A stretch of DNA of 64,000 bases. It comes from Prorocentrum cordatum (Eukaryota > Sar > Dinophyceae > Prorocentrales > Prorocentraceae). Position 1 is the stretch's first letter; each line of letters opens with the position of its first letter. The notes beneath the pieces were generated by a model. That model was not told where the DNA came from and ran no database searches. It was given only the letters and a program-made list of their open reading frames with translations. Shown here one piece after another: positions 10,413 through 21,699 of the stretch. Position numbers and translations under genes: made by a program. The stretch lies in contig CAUYUJ010016466.1 of assembly GCA_963575745.1 (NCBI GenBank), positions 51,001 through 115,000 of the forward strand, in the 5' to 3' direction.

Positions 10413-10893
10413 CGCCCAAAGATCCGATGTTATGTTCTTGTTCCTGTACGCGGTTCCCGGAAGACTCGCGACCCTTTCCCCACGACCGGCTTTTCAGTGC
10501 CGAATCGGCTCTTGACGGCCCGGGGCCCCGCAGAAAACGGCGAAACACCTCCGCCTGTATCTGTTCGAACGAACGAACGAACAAGCCATACGCCAGTAGG
10601 CGCGTGGGCAAAAGCATGCGTCTAGCAAGCTCGACGCGGGATCAAGGAAAATGCCGCGAGCCGCGAGCAGCCAGATAAAGCACAAGAGGTAGAAGAAGAG
10701 GAGGAGGAGGAGGAGGAGGAGGAAGAAGGGGCCAGGAGAGCATCATGTACGGTGCACTGAAACTCTGCTCGGGGGCGGTCGGAACCCTCTTTCGTAAAAC
10801 GCCCTTTTTGTGTGTGTGTGTGTGTGTGTGAAAGTTACCAGGGGCACTACACGTGCGCACAGCACCGCACTCCGAGCGGAACCCAGCGGGGTT

Positions 10894-11070
10894 CAGTCGG
10901 GGCGTTGACCTAAGGAACCCTAAATAAGGAACGAGGCCCCTTTTCTTCAATAAGTTAAACTTCGATTCCCCGTAGAAGACCTAAGGACAACCTAAGGCAA
11001 GCTGCGAAACAATTACGGAACACGGAGCCCCTCCCCAACGAAAAGGGTTCCTTGTTTAGCGCCCCGACTG
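10894..11070. mobile_element. MITE family 2 (CAGTCGGGGC ends), copy a
   Basis: 177 bp bounded by CAGTCGGGGC and its reverse complement GCCCCGACTG. The internal sequence, including AAATAAGGAACGAGGCCCCT and CCTCCCCAACGAAAAGGGTT, is nearly identical to the copy at 36,128-36,303. No ORF. Confidence 0.85.
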
Positions 11071-11187
11071 TAGCCGGCCGACGTCCAAAAACCATCGGAT
11101 GTGTCCAGCGAGACGCACGTCGATTCGCGAAGCCGACTGCGGACTGCACTGGCACATGCGACTGCCAATGTCGAGTGAACCCGTGCA

Positions 11188-11342
11188 CATTTCCTCCGCC
11201 TCCTCTTCCTCCTCCTCCTCCTCCTCCTTCTCCTTCTCTCCCTCATCCTCTTGCTCTTTCTCCTTGTCCTCCTCCTCCTCGTCCTCCTGCTTCTCCTCCT
11301 CCTCCGCTTCCTCCTTCTCCTCCTCCTTCTCCTCCTCCTCCT
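11188..11342. repeat. TCC-rich triplet tract
   Basis: CTC/TCC/TTC triplets. Within 11,455-11,515 a separate short repeat, CGATGCATCGGCGATG, forms several palindromes around ATGCAT. Confidence 0.9.
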
Positions 11343-11638
11343 GGCTTGTCTGGGGGGGGCCTTCTGTCATCGGTCCATCTGCCTGCACCTGTCACCGCCC
11401 CGGCAAAACCTAGAGCCCTCCTTGATAGGGTCCGAGTAGATGGGGTCGAAGGATCTCGCCGCATCGGCGATACATCGGCGATGCATCGCCGATGCATCGG
11501 CGATGCATCGGCCATACGCTGGCGAGGTCGGCGATGCATCGGTGACGTCGGTGTGGAGAAAAGTGGGCCCCACCTCGCGCCGACACTCTCCTTCGTGGAC
11601 GTCTTCGTTGGCCGAGGGGCCTTCTCGGAGGCTCCCAC

Positions 11639-11776
11639 GGCCCCCCCTCGGTGGCTGCGCCAGCTGAGCGGCGGCAGCGGCCGAGCGCCGGGCCGGCGCG
11701 CCCGGCCCCGCCTCGTAGCCCGTGCTCAGGAGCACGCCGGCGTCCAGCCAGAAGAGGTCGCGCACGCCGCGGATGC
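11639..11776 (-). CDS. CNBD gene, exon 13
   Basis: Minus-strand island starting after GGTCGGCAG. With one base carried from exon 12 it reads RIRGV, then RDLFWLDAGVLLSTGYEAG, then an Ala-rich tail. The pattern and codon usage are strongly coding. The chosen 5' site is GTGGGA at 11,638. It enters and leaves in phase 1. A second open stretch just upstream (about 11,790-11,910: LLNEQSHATTALIFSSGASD) lies in another frame and may be an alternative or further exon. No family is recognised. Confidence 0.45.
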
Positions 11777-11894
11777 CTGCCGACCGGCGCCGGCGGCGGC
11801 CTCCTCCAGCCTCTTCCGCCGCCGGCTGCTGACCCAGAGATCCGAGGCCCCGGACGAGAAGATGAGAGCGGTCGTGGCGTGGCTCTGTTCGTTG

Positions 11895-12130
11895 AGCAGG
11901 GACCGACCGTCCCGGCATTCCTGTAGTCCTACCACGAAATGTTCTTAGAACCCAAACATGTTCTCAGAACCCGTACGATGCTCTTAGAACATACACCCGA
12001 TGTGTTAATCCAAGACAGCCCCAGCCAGAACTGTTCCAAGAACATCTCGTGGAAACCACAAGAAAGGTGCTTAGAACATTGCTTGGTGGGGCTACGTGGG
12101 CAGCCAGGACGCTTCGCCACTGCTCGAGTG
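11895..12130. repeat. dispersed repeat R, copy 1 (empty site)
   Basis: Contains GAGCAGGG, GTCCCGGCAT, repeated TTCTTAGAAC/TTCTCAGAAC motifs, GACAGCCCCAGCCAGAA, AAGAACATCTCGTGG and CAGGACGCTTCGCC. The same order occurs at 48,815-49,235, where AACATT is interrupted by a 179-bp element. Confidence 0.8.
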
Positions 12131-12151
12131 CGGCCCCCGGGGCCCCCAGCA

Positions 12152-12372
12152 GCTTTGGACACCCGAAATGGGTACCGAAAGAATGGGCAACATGCCCAAC
12201 AGCAAATGTTGTCCCAAACCGACAGCGGCCGCTGTTGGGCGGGCGGCCTCCTGTCTCGAATGGACACAAGCCGCGACGGCGTGGACAGCGGATCTTGTTC
12301 AAAATGAACAAGATCCGCCGTTGGGCATCGTACCCATTCTTTCCGTGCCCATCTCGGGCGTCCAGAGCAGCA
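12152..12372. repeat. large inverted repeat with a central palindrome
   Basis: The left arm (about 12,152-12,206, AAATGGGTACCGAAAGAATG) is the imperfect reverse complement of the right arm (about 12,310-12,366, CATTCTTTCCGTGCCCATCT). Between them sits an exact 14-bp-arm palindrome at 12,288-12,318 (GCGGATCTTGTTCA, 3-nt loop, reverse complement). Probably a foldback element. Confidence 0.75.
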
Positions 12373-12457
12373 GCCAGTGGGGACGAGAAAAGCCGGCCCT
12401 CTGAGGCAGCCGTCGAGGCCCCCAAGGGTCCACGCACCGAACCAAACTGGAGCGCCG

Positions 12458-12547
12458 GGGGGAGGAGGAGGAGGAGGAGGAGGAGGAGGAGGAGGAGGAG
12501 GAGGAGGAGGAGGAGGAGGAGGAGCAGGAGGAGGAGGAGGAGGAGGG
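12458..12547. repeat. GGA microsatellite
   Basis: (GGA)n with one GCA. It yields poly-Gly, poly-Arg and poly-Glu frames only. Confidence 0.95.
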
Positions 12548-12979
12548 GTGCCGCTCCTCGCTCCGTCTCCCTGCCCCCTCCCTCCCCCCCCCTCGCCGCC
12601 TCCTGCCTGCTGCTCGTCCTTGCTCCTCCGGGCTGCTGCTCGTCCTCACAGTGTGCCTCCTCTGTCCTTCGCCACCTTGCTGTGTTCCCCCCCCCCCTCC
12701 TCTCTCCCGACCCCCTCCTCCCAGTTCTGCGAACAGGCCAGCACATGTGGATCTGCCTGCAGGGGGAACTTCTGACCACCAGCGGGGGCTCAGAACATGG
12801 AAGAAGGTGGGCCGTCTCCAGCACCAAACAAAATAGGAAGGAAGCCGGTGGCTCAGATTTGTGAAACACCGTCTGCAGCCAAGTGAATCCCAGGCGGGGG
12901 TGTCCAATACGTTTGGGCCGATCGACCCCGCAGGGCTCAGGTTCGCAAGTCTTCGCGGTACGACGGTCAGGAAATTCTG

Positions 12980-13170
12980 CTTGGCGTGTCGCCGCGGCGG
13001 CTCCGGCGACACGCTATGCGTTGCACGCAGATGGCGTGTTGCTCCGCTCCGCGGGGCGGAAGGCTGGGCAAAGCTCAGGACGGCGATGTTCGGGGACCGG
13101 GACGTGGTTGGCGTGTCGCGCCGAAGCGTGGCGGGCCAGAACTGGCGGATCGCCACGCCAACCAACAATT
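12980..13170. repeat. repeat E, uninterrupted copy
   Basis: Contains TTGGCGTGTCGCCGCGG, GGCGACACGCTATGCG, TTGGCGTGTCGCGCCGAAGC and GCCACGCCAACCAAC. Inverted GCGTGTCGC and GCGACACGC elements suggest foldback structure. Its two halves flank the 113-bp satellite at 9.4-10.1 kb. Confidence 0.65.
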
Positions 13171-13275
13171 CCCGACTGTATTCCTCCTCTCCTGGTCGCC
13201 CCCGCCCCTGTTCGCGCCCGCACTGGCGAGCGAGGGGGTAACCCTCCGACGTAGTCCCATATAGGTATCATAGCC

Positions 13276-13382
13276 TCGTCCTCCTCCTCCTCCTCCTCCT
13301 CCTGCTCCTTCCCTCCTCCTCCTCCTCCTCCTCCTCCTCCTCCTCCCCCTCCTCCTCCTCCTCCTCCTCCTCCTCCTCCTCC
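13276..13382. repeat. TCC microsatellite
   Basis: (CTC)n interrupted by TGCTCCTTCC and CCC. Confidence 0.95.
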
Positions 13383-13496
13383 AGGTCGCCCCTGCCTCCT
13401 GGAGGTCGCCGTGCCGAGCTGTCGAGAAGGCGCGTCTACCTCGCCCGCTGGTGCTGCCTGCTCTGGCCCGCAGTTGTCCTCTCCTTTCCTGAAGGA

Positions 13497-13762
13497 GAGA
13501 AGGAGAGAGAGAGAGAGACGAGAGAGAGAGAGAGGGAAACAAAAGAAGCGAACAAAAACAGACAGACAAGAAAACATAACGAGAGAGAGAGAGAAAGAGA
13601 AAGAGAGTGTGACAGTGAGAGCGTTGGCGACAAAAGCGAAGGAGAGAGTGAGAGAGAGAGAGAGAAGAGAGAAAGATAAGGAAACAAACAAACGAACAAA
13701 AACAGAGATGCAAGAACACAGAAAAAGAGAGAGAGAGAGAAAGAGAAAGAGAGAGAGGCAGT
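13497..13762. repeat. GA-rich tract with internal duplication
   Basis: (GA)n blocks with two related copies of GAGAAAGAGAAAGAGAG, CAGTGAGAGCGTTGGCG and AACAAAAACAGA, about 150 bp apart. Confidence 0.85.
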
Positions 13763-13799
13763 GAGAGCGTTGGCGGCAAGGCGCCTACGTCTCCGAGGG

Positions 13800-14880
13800 C
13801 CATCACCTTCCACGGTGGGGCGGGGGAGGGAGGCCTTCGGCCCTCTCAGAAGCTGTGTGATCGTTTTCCGGGACCGCAGGAAGCTCTCCCGAAGGCTGGA
13901 GGGTTTCGGCGGCCCCCTTCCCGCACGTGGCCGCTAAAATTCTCCAGATTAAGAAGCACGTCTGCAGGCTGGCGGCCCCATCCCCGTCCGTCGCCGCACC
14001 ACGTCGATTGCACTACATAGCTTGCACCACGTAAGGTTCACCATCAATATTACACCGCATAGCTGTCACCGTGTAACTTCCACCACGTAGACTCTCCTTT
14101 TCTCAAAAGAGTCGGACGTCCCGACCGGGTTTACTTGATACCCGTGGGATCATACAATTTACCTGCAATCGTGCCCCATCGCGCTTCCTCGTATGAAGTC
14201 GTACCATCCCGCCTAAGCTGCTATCGCCCTTCTCATTCTTCTGTTCAGAAGCCGTGCGCGCGCACACCAGTTCATCAAACCTTCTTAATAATGCCCGAAC
14301 TTCGTTTGCAAAAATAAGCTGTGCACGGAATTCCACATCTAGGTTCCCGAAAACATATGAAGCACACGTTTCGCAACTTAGGTTGTCAACAAACAACATG
14401 CGCACGCTCTGGCAAATGCTTCGGGTGACCATGTTCTCTGTCACCAACAAATCCACCACATGCAAGTGCAACCATGCGGGCCCCTCGCGCACGCGCACGC
14501 CGAAATCATTCAAACACCTTCGCGCGCTTGCTAGGAGTGCACGATTCTTGTCAAATCATATCATGTGGGCCGCTCGCGCCCGTCGGCCGCACGCGAATGT
14601 AGAAATCCCTCCTGAAACGTCATCGCCGACGCGTGGACACCATCATGATCACCGGCGTCGCCAGCATCGACGCCGTCATTGGCCTTGCCGTCGTCACCGT
14701 TTTAATGGGCACCCACCATCATCGCTACCACCGTCATCGTTTCTGCCGCTGTCGGCGTCACCATGATACAACGCCCGCCCGAACCACCGACTCGCACTGA
14801 AGCGCCCGCGCAACAGCACGGCCTGCGAGACGCGCTGGGAAATCTCCAGCGGTCATCGCCGCCGCGACCGCGCCAATCGC
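13800..14880. other. mixed, no confident gene
   Basis: Starts with spacer and a few GCACCACGTA units (13,990-14,100). A 136-codon minus frame at 14,513-14,103 (with MVTRSICQSVRMLFVDNLS) looks weakly protein-like, but has lower GC than the supported exons and no recognised domain. I do not call it a gene. TCATC-rich triplets follow at 14,640-14,760. Confidence 0.35.
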
Positions 14881-15380
14881 GCCAAACAAACTGGCCGTTG
14901 TGCGTGAGCCTGCGCGCGCTAGCGCGGCTGCAGCGATGCGCCCGCCAGCACCAAACACTCTTCGCAATCGCCGCCGCATGCGGTTTGCAAACCAAGTTAC
15001 GGGTGGTTGGGTGCGACGATTGCGCGAGCAATTGAGCTGACAACTCCAAGTTCCTCAAAATGAACTTCACCGCGCAGATTGCACCAGATTGCTTGCTCTG
15101 CACAGCTTGCACCACAGAGGCTGCACAACGTTAGTCGCAGCACATAGATTGCACCACATGGCTTCCACCACGTTGCTTGCCCCGCGCGGGTTGCACGGCG
15201 CTTGTTGCACCACCGCGCAGCTTGCACCACATAGCTTGGACCACACAGCTTGCACCACACCGATTGCACCACATGGTTGCGCCACCGCCTGCACGTCAAC
15301 AGTGCAATACCTTGCGGCTCAGGGTCCACGCTGGCTAACGTGTATGTATATATATATGTATATATATATATATGTGTCTT
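14880..15380. repeat. compound repeat G, copy 1
   Basis: A head (14,890-15,060) with TTCGCAATCGCCGCCGCATG and GCGCGAGCAATTGA, a 13-15 bp array of TTGCACCACATAGC-type units (15,065-15,300), then an AT tract (15,345-15,375). The same parts occur in reverse orientation at 28,000-28,640. Confidence 0.75.
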
Positions 15381-16450
15381 AATATGTACCTTTACAAACG
15401 CAAGCATTAAACACAATAGGTTCCCCCAGTGGCGAAGTAGTGGCACCGCCACGAGTGCCAAGGCGGGCCTGGTTGAGCTGAGCTCCACCAGGCGTGGCAG
15501 GTGGCGCGCGCAGGTGTCCCTCCTTCGCCGATGTGGATCCAAGCGGAACACGAAAGCTAACTGCATTCGGACGGATTGAGAACGCGCCCAGACCAGAACC
15601 GGACCAACGGCGACCGCCATGGACGCCGACTCAGCCACGCGCGCAAGGCACCAACAACATTGCTGAGCTGTACGGCGGACGAGGGATAGGAGGAAGAGAA
15701 AGCGCCCTGCGAAAGAAACGCCACGAGGACAACGGAAGACCGAAGACGAGACGCGTGACAAACAGAAAAATCGGAGCTCAACATACCCACGGGTGAACAG
15801 GGCAGGTGCAGGTGGGGGGGGGCGACAGGCACGACAAGAAACGACAGGCAAAACAAGACAAGAACTGCAATACTCACACGAACACCGACTCCCAGACACA
15901 AACTCACATTCAGAATCCCAAGAAGTTGTTCAAGACGCCCCTGGGATTTGCGTAGAACCGCACCGTTCTTCATGAATTCCAGAGGGGGGGGGAACTTCGC
16001 CAAACGGTGCGGTGGCGAAGAAATCTTAACGTTCGCAAAAAAAGGTTGCGAATAATTGTTGATCACGGAATAGACTGTGCAACGCAGCGAAAGGCTAAGG
16101 CGGGGCAAGATTTGTGTCAATTTGGACTGCCGTGGCAGGAGGGTGAACAACTCGGCGCGGGCCACGTGCATAAAAAACCTGACTGGTGAGAGAGCGCAGC
16201 ACACACACATATGTTGCTCGCACGCGACCAGGGAAGAATCCAGACGGGCGTCAAAATTCTGGCGAACCGGAGACCGAGCACAACGCTGGCCAACCCTCAC
16301 GCAGTTAGCCAGCAGCGGGTCGGGGGCGGCGGTTGCGCGCAGGTCAGCCTGCAGTGCAGATACCTGCTCGCGCAGCTACGCTGAGAACGCGCACGCACAT
16401 ATGCTTTTCCTCCAGCGGCGAGGCTACGGCACCGTCGAGATGCGCTGAGC
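15380..16450. other. no gene recognised
   Basis: Unique-looking sequence. Open frames exist on both strands, but none shows a domain or splice context I can support. Confidence 0.4.
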
Positions 16451-16554
16451 CGGGGCACTCTTAGGCGAATTGCCACCTGGCGAAACAGATGGGTGGACTG
16501 GATTGGGGCAGCCACAAGCAGAGAAAAACGCCAGAGCGGATGCACGCGCGCACA

Positions 16555-16971
16555 CGAACACACGAACACACACACACACACACACACACACGCGCGCGCA
16601 TGCACGCACGCACGCACGCACGCACCAACGCACGCACACTGTACACACACACACACACACACGCACACGCACACACACATACACACACACACACTTTTGG
16701 ACATCGCGGCCACGCGCGCAGCATCGAGGCGTAGGTCGGGAGGCGGGCAAACGCGCGAGCCACACACATATTCACACACTATCCACACACACACACGTTG
16801 TTTTAAACGTTGGCGGCTACGACGAGGGACTGAGCTGACGAGTAAAGCGAAACGGGGCAAACGTCAGGCGAATTCTGCCACCATGCAGGAGGAAGGGAGG
16901 AAACGCGACGAGGCGACGGCCGAGGAGAGGGGAGAGGCGGGCAGCGGGCCCGCTCAGAGCAGATCCGGGTG

Positions 16972-17002
<31 letters not shown>

Positions 17003-17237
17003 TTGTTGGCCTCGCGAAGACGTGCCGAGCTTGGCGGCGCAGAAAATGTCGACCACGCGCTCGCACTGGCCCGGCTCTCTCTCTCTCTCTCTCTCTCTCC
17101 CTCTCACACTCACACACACACACTTTTTGGCGTCGCGGCCCCGCGCGCAGCGACTGGTCGTAGCAAGGTCGGAGAGGCGGGCGCGCGCGCGCGCGCGAGA
17201 GTAAAGGCCAAGCCCTCAAGCCGCTTGGAACAAGACA

Positions 17238-17271
<34 letters not shown>

Positions 17272-17279
17272 CACATACA

Positions 17280-17319
<40 letters not shown>

Positions 17320-17345
17320 TGCACGCACACATGCGCGCACTGACG
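16555..17345. repeat. CA, CACG and CT repeats with a duplicated insert
   Basis: Four CA/CACG tracts are separated by related segments. ACACACTTTTGGACATCGCG, then GCCACGCGCGCAGC (about 16,690) resembles CACACTTTTTGGCGTCGCGG, then CCCCGCGCGCAGCG (about 17,120). No gene is supported from 16,450 to 17,960. Confidence 0.85.
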
Positions 17346-17959
17346 CACGCCCGCGCAGGTGACCTTGTTTCTGTCCAGAACGTCCCGCTCGGAGGCCGCA
17401 GCCGTGACCCCCGATGCGGGACCGAAGGCGGGCGCGGGCTCGACGCGCACGTTGATGCCCTGGGGGGGGCCAGGGGGCAGGCAATCGCCGTGGTCAGGGC
17501 CGTCGCCGTCAAGCTCGTCGCCGTCGTTGCTATGTGACAGTAGGCACATACGATAAGAATTCGTGCTACAAGAATGGTGGGAAGCTTCCCGTGTCAATTT
17601 TCAAGGGCCCTATGGTGGTGCCCCTCGGGACCGTCGTCGTCAAGCTCGTCCCCGCTGCCGCCATCGTACAGCGGGCTCATACCATATGAGACTGTGCTAT
17701 AAGAAATCTTGGGGCAAATGTTTCAATGATCTTCATGGGTCCTAGTGTGCTCCAAAGTTTCTGTGGGTCCCTGGGGCCATCGGGGGATAAAAAATCTCAC
17801 CAGCCCTCTGGGCGTAGGTGGTTTAGGGAGTTTCCTCTTCCAGTCTCCCCCTTTTCCCGTGGACCTGGACGAGGGGCTTCGCGAGGTGTCAGGGCGTTCA
17901 AAACGGCCTCGGCGAGGAAGCCAAACTCATTGGTTTTACTAAGGTTTTGGCCCCAGTTT

Positions 17960-18830
17960 GGCCTCCTGAGGGGGGGGACCGTAATTAAGGCCCCCCCCTC
18001 CTGTGATCGATCTCGCCCAGGATGGCCTAAACATGGCCCCCATGGCTCCCAAGGGTGCCCCAAGAGGACCCCAAGAGGTGGCCAGGAAGCCCCAATAGGC
18101 CACCAGGGTGCCCCCAAGAGGCTCCCAAGAGACCTCCAAGAGGCCCCAAGAGACGCCCCAGAGGCACCCAAGATGCTCCAAGAGGCCTCGGCGAGAATGC
18201 CAAATCATTGATTCTAGTAAGGCTTTAGCTACATGTTGGCCTTTTGGGGGGCACTGGTTAAAATGACTCCACGAGCGCCTGGGCGAGCCCAAGATGACCT
18301 CCAAGATGGCTCAAGATATCCCAAGATGTCTCATAATGGCTCCCACGATGCTCTAAGATGCCCCAAGGCCGCTCCAAGAAGGGCCCAAGTGGCCAAAGAG
18401 CTCCTCCAGGAGGCCCCGAAGAGGCCAAAACCTTAGGAACATCTATGTGTTTGGCTTTCTCGCCTTTTCGCTTCCGATGGCCATCCGAGGCCTCAAGATG
18501 GCTCCAAGATGGCCCAAGATGGATCCAAGAGAGGCTCAAGAGAGCCCCAAGCCGGCCCCCAAAGCGCCTAAGAACGCTCCAAGAGCGCCCCAAGAGCGCC
18601 CCATGAGGCGATTTTTTGGGCTCCCGAGGGGCAGCGTTAACTAATGCTCGCTGCTTGTTTGATCGATGTCCTCTTAGATGGCCCCAGGAACGCCCCCAAA
18701 AGCGCTTCAGGAGGGCCCCAACAGGCGCCCTGGAGGCCCCGACAGGCGCCCAAGAGGCCTCCAAGATGCTCCCAAGAGACGCTCTCCGAGGCACCCAAGA
18801 CGCTCCAAGAGGCCTCCACTGGGGGACACT
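17960..18830. repeat. CCCAAGAGGC-type array with repeated heads
   Basis: Blocks of decamers at 18,040-18,200, 18,290-18,430, 18,490-18,610 and 18,670-18,820 are separated by related GGGGGG..TTAA..GATCGAT-like heads at about 17,975, 18,240 and 18,620. A block around 18,440-18,500 (CTTTCTCGCCTTTTCGCTTC) recurs reverse-complemented near 47,720. Confidence 0.8.
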
Positions 18831-19990
18831 TCCTCTGTGTGCTGCCTACTTCCCTGATCGAGGCACTTCCTCTGGGTATCGTTTCTGGATAGGGCTGGTG
18901 GGGTTACTTTTTGGTCGCAGCCGCAGGCGAAGGCGCCAGCGGCGAGTCGGGTCGGGCGGGCTACGCGCGAACCTAATTGCCTAACGCGCCGGCTAACCGG
19001 TGGCCAAAGCAGCACCTAAGCGGACCGGATGCGAGAGGTGGTGCGGGCTGCAGCTGCCAGGAAACAGGTCCAGGAGCGAGCGCATGCATAATTAGCCAAC
19101 CAAGTTTGGAGCGCAGCCAAAATGGCGCGGGAGCGATACCAGGATGAAGCCAGGAGCACCATCACGAAGGACCGCCAACACCAGCTAGGCCAGGAAAAAC
19201 TCACTGACCAGGAAGCTAGTGCATGGAAGTGGCGCCGCCAAAATTGCACACAACGACACTCCTTAAGGGAATACTGATACGGAGGTTTGTCGTCAAACCG
19301 TGAACAGAATGAACACGAACGGCAAAGCGGAGTGCCAGGGAAACGATGGATGTGATCAACACCGTAACTGAACCTGAGACAACGGATCAAAAAGAAACCA
19401 CGCGCACCCCCGAACTAGGTCGACGACATCAAAGGAGAACTGACCAGGAACTGGGCAGGTGCACGCCTCAAGCACGTGGTCGAGTGAACACGGAAGGTGT
19501 GGACACGCCGCCAGGAAACCGTGGACGTAGTCAACACAGTCGGCCGACGGTCAGAGAGCACAGGCTGGACCACGTGCACTCGGGGGCTCCATGCGCCAAC
19601 GAGGAATTTGGGCGTGTGGAGCAGGGGGGGCAGGAAGCCAGGGCCAACAGGGCCGCTGCGGGCCCGGCTGCCTGAAGAAGGCGCGAGCCGGAGACGTCAC
19701 GCAGAGGGGCCAGTGCCATGATAACCGAGCCAAGCCGTGGCCAGGTCCGGGCAATGGCCAGGGTGAAAACAACTACAGCCAACGGCCGAGGCCGTGAGGC
19801 ACGTCGCCCCCGCCCCAGCGGGGGCCTAGAGGGGCCAGTGCCAAGGAAACCGAGCCAGGCCGTGGCCAGGTCCTGGCAATGGCATGGGGTTGCGCGAAGC
19901 GTCTAGAATTTTCATGGGGCACCTGCTCGCAGGCCAATTTCTTATTTTATGTGTCTTCTGTAATGGCTAGGCTGTCGTCCTCAAGGTCGT
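18830..19990. repeat. short degenerate repeats, no gene recognised
   Basis: Many ACCAGGAA, GGCCAGGT and AACACGGA motifs. GGGGCCAGTGCCATGATAAC at 19,708 and GGGGCCAGTGCCAAGGAAAC at 19,832 begin two about 50-bp copies. Confidence 0.5.
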
Positions 19991-20295
19991 CAGGGTCGCC
20001 GCCAAAGTCGCCGTCGCCGTTGCCAACGTCACAGCCGCCGTCGTTGTCATCCTCCCCCGCCCCGCTCCTCCCCCGCGTTGGGGAGCCTCGGGAATTCTGG
20101 GCTGAGGATGACGGCCCCCCTCGCGAGTGCGAGGGTGCACGGGGAAAGGGAGGGGGCTCCGCACCCAGGAGGACGGGGACTGCGAGGATGAGGAGCAGGA
20201 AGACAATCAGTGAGGCAAGGGGGAATTGGGCTCCTCTTGACTCCTCTTCCACCGCCTCCTCTTCCTTTTCCGTCTAGTCGTTGACGTCGCCCTCC

Positions 20296-20420
20296 CCTCC
20301 CTCCTCCTCCTCCTCCTCCTCCTCCTCCTCCTCCTCCCCTCCTCCTCCTCCTCCTCCCCCTCCTCCTCCTCCTCCTCCTCCTCCTCCTCCTCCTCCTCCT
20401 CCTCCTCCTCCTCTTCCGCT
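20296..20420. repeat. CTC microsatellite
   Basis: (CTC)n with a few CCC. The stretch 19,990-20,290 before it is unremarkable. Confidence 0.95.
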
Positions 20421-20544
20421 CTCCCTCCTCCCTGACTCCTCGTTCCCGCGCCTCCGCGCCAGACTGGATACCGTTGTCATCGCAGCGGTCTTCCTTCCTT
20501 CGCCTGCTTCGGCCCTGGCTGGACACTGGCCTGGCCCGCAACAG

Positions 20545-20718
20545 GACGCGGCCGTGAGCTCCTGGAGGAGCGCCGTCTTCATCGCGAAGGCGCTTCAGCG
20601 GGCGCTCACGGCTGCCGGAGCGCCAGCGGCAGGCGACTGGGCGGCGCGCGCGGAGCCCCCGGAGGAGGGGGCGCCCCTCGTCCCCCCTGCGGAGGACTCC
20701 CTCCTGCGATGCCGACTC
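20545..20718 (+). CDS. orphan exon candidate, plus strand
   Basis: After a pyrimidine-rich stretch and CAACAG, an open frame of 58 codons with about 87 percent GC3 reads DAAVSSWRSAVFIAKALQRA and later PAAGDWAARAEPPEEGAPLV, ending before GTGCAG. Both edges fit splice sites. A minus-strand frame is also open (LHESASQEGVLRRGDEG) with lower GC3, so the strand is not certain. It lies in a large intron of the minus-strand CNBD gene, so it would belong to another gene or be a captured fragment. Function unknown. Confidence 0.35.
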
Positions 20719-21070
20719 GTGCAGCGCAGCAGGGGCAGCCGACCCCACGCGCGGGGTTCGGAGGGGCGGCCAGCGCCTACACGACGCCGCCCTTGCCAAG
20801 CGCGGCGGCGGGCCTCCGCGGCAGCGCCCCAGAACGCCTCCGCAGCCATATCTGGCCGCTCCGGTTTTTCCCATGCGTGGGCCCGGGGGGTCCAGACCCT
20901 TCCCCATGGGCTATAGATCTGGTTTTTCTCGGCCTGGGCCGTTTGGGCTCCCGCGAGGCCCGGCGAGGGCCCCCCCGAGGCCGCAAGCGGCCCCAGGCCC
21001 CGCCGCGCTCCGCCTTCCTCTCTCGGGAGCCTCGGACCTCTGGGAGGGCCGCCGCCTCGACCTCGACCAG

Positions 21071-21340
21071 GGCCGGCGCCCTCTGGCAAGAAGGGGGGGG
21101 AGGAGGGCCAGCAGGGCCCTCTCAGCTGCCCGCCGCGCCCTCGGCCACCGCCGTGCCGCTCCCGCTGCTGGCCGAGGGGTCCGCGGGGAGCCTCCGAGGC
21201 GGACGCCCCGCGGCCGAGGCCAGCGGCGCTCGGTGGGCTCAGCGCGACGGCGCTGTGCCCGACGGCGCGGCGGCGGCACGGGCGCTCGAGTCGGCGCGCT
21301 GCCGGGCGCTGCAGGAGCGGCAGCAGCCCGCGGCGGGATA
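21071..21340 (+). other. orphan coding-like island, plus strand
   Basis: Open plus frame after CTCGACCAG with GC3 near 86 percent, including [18 protein letters not shown] and [20 protein letters not shown]. It ends at an AT microsatellite. Its phase does not match the candidate at 20.5 kb with the splice sites I can see. Confidence 0.3.
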
Positions 21341-21514
21341 CATATATATATATAAACATATATGTATATATATATACATACATATATATATATATATGTA
21401 TATATTCACACATATATATAGAGAGTCATAAATATATATATGTATATGCATATTCGTGTGTGTGTTTATTTGTATGTATGTACGTACGTACGTATGTATG
21501 TATGTATGTGTATG

Positions 21515-21566
<52 letters not shown>

Positions 21567-21577
21567 ATATATATCGG
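21340..21577. repeat. AT and GTAT microsatellites
   Basis: (TA)n, (GTAT)n and (ACGT)n runs ending in CGGATCGGATCGGA. Nothing recognised from 21,580 to 21,700. Confidence 0.95.
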
Positions 21578-21699
21578 ATCGGATCGGACCCCTCGGAGGC
21601 AGCAGTACGACGGTCTCAGACGCTGAGTGCCTATAGGATCGGGCTACACCCGAGTATAAATCGAGTTGTCACACACTGACGGAAATCGAGGCGCAGGTC

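Noticed and set aside
15557-16300. 247-codon minus frame
   Set aside because: No domain, mixed composition, no splice context; kept as unannotated.
17797-18819. GASWGPLG-type open frames on minus (also near 6, 27.7, 28.7 and 61 kb)
   Set aside because: They translate the decamer arrays; no start, splice or domain evidence.
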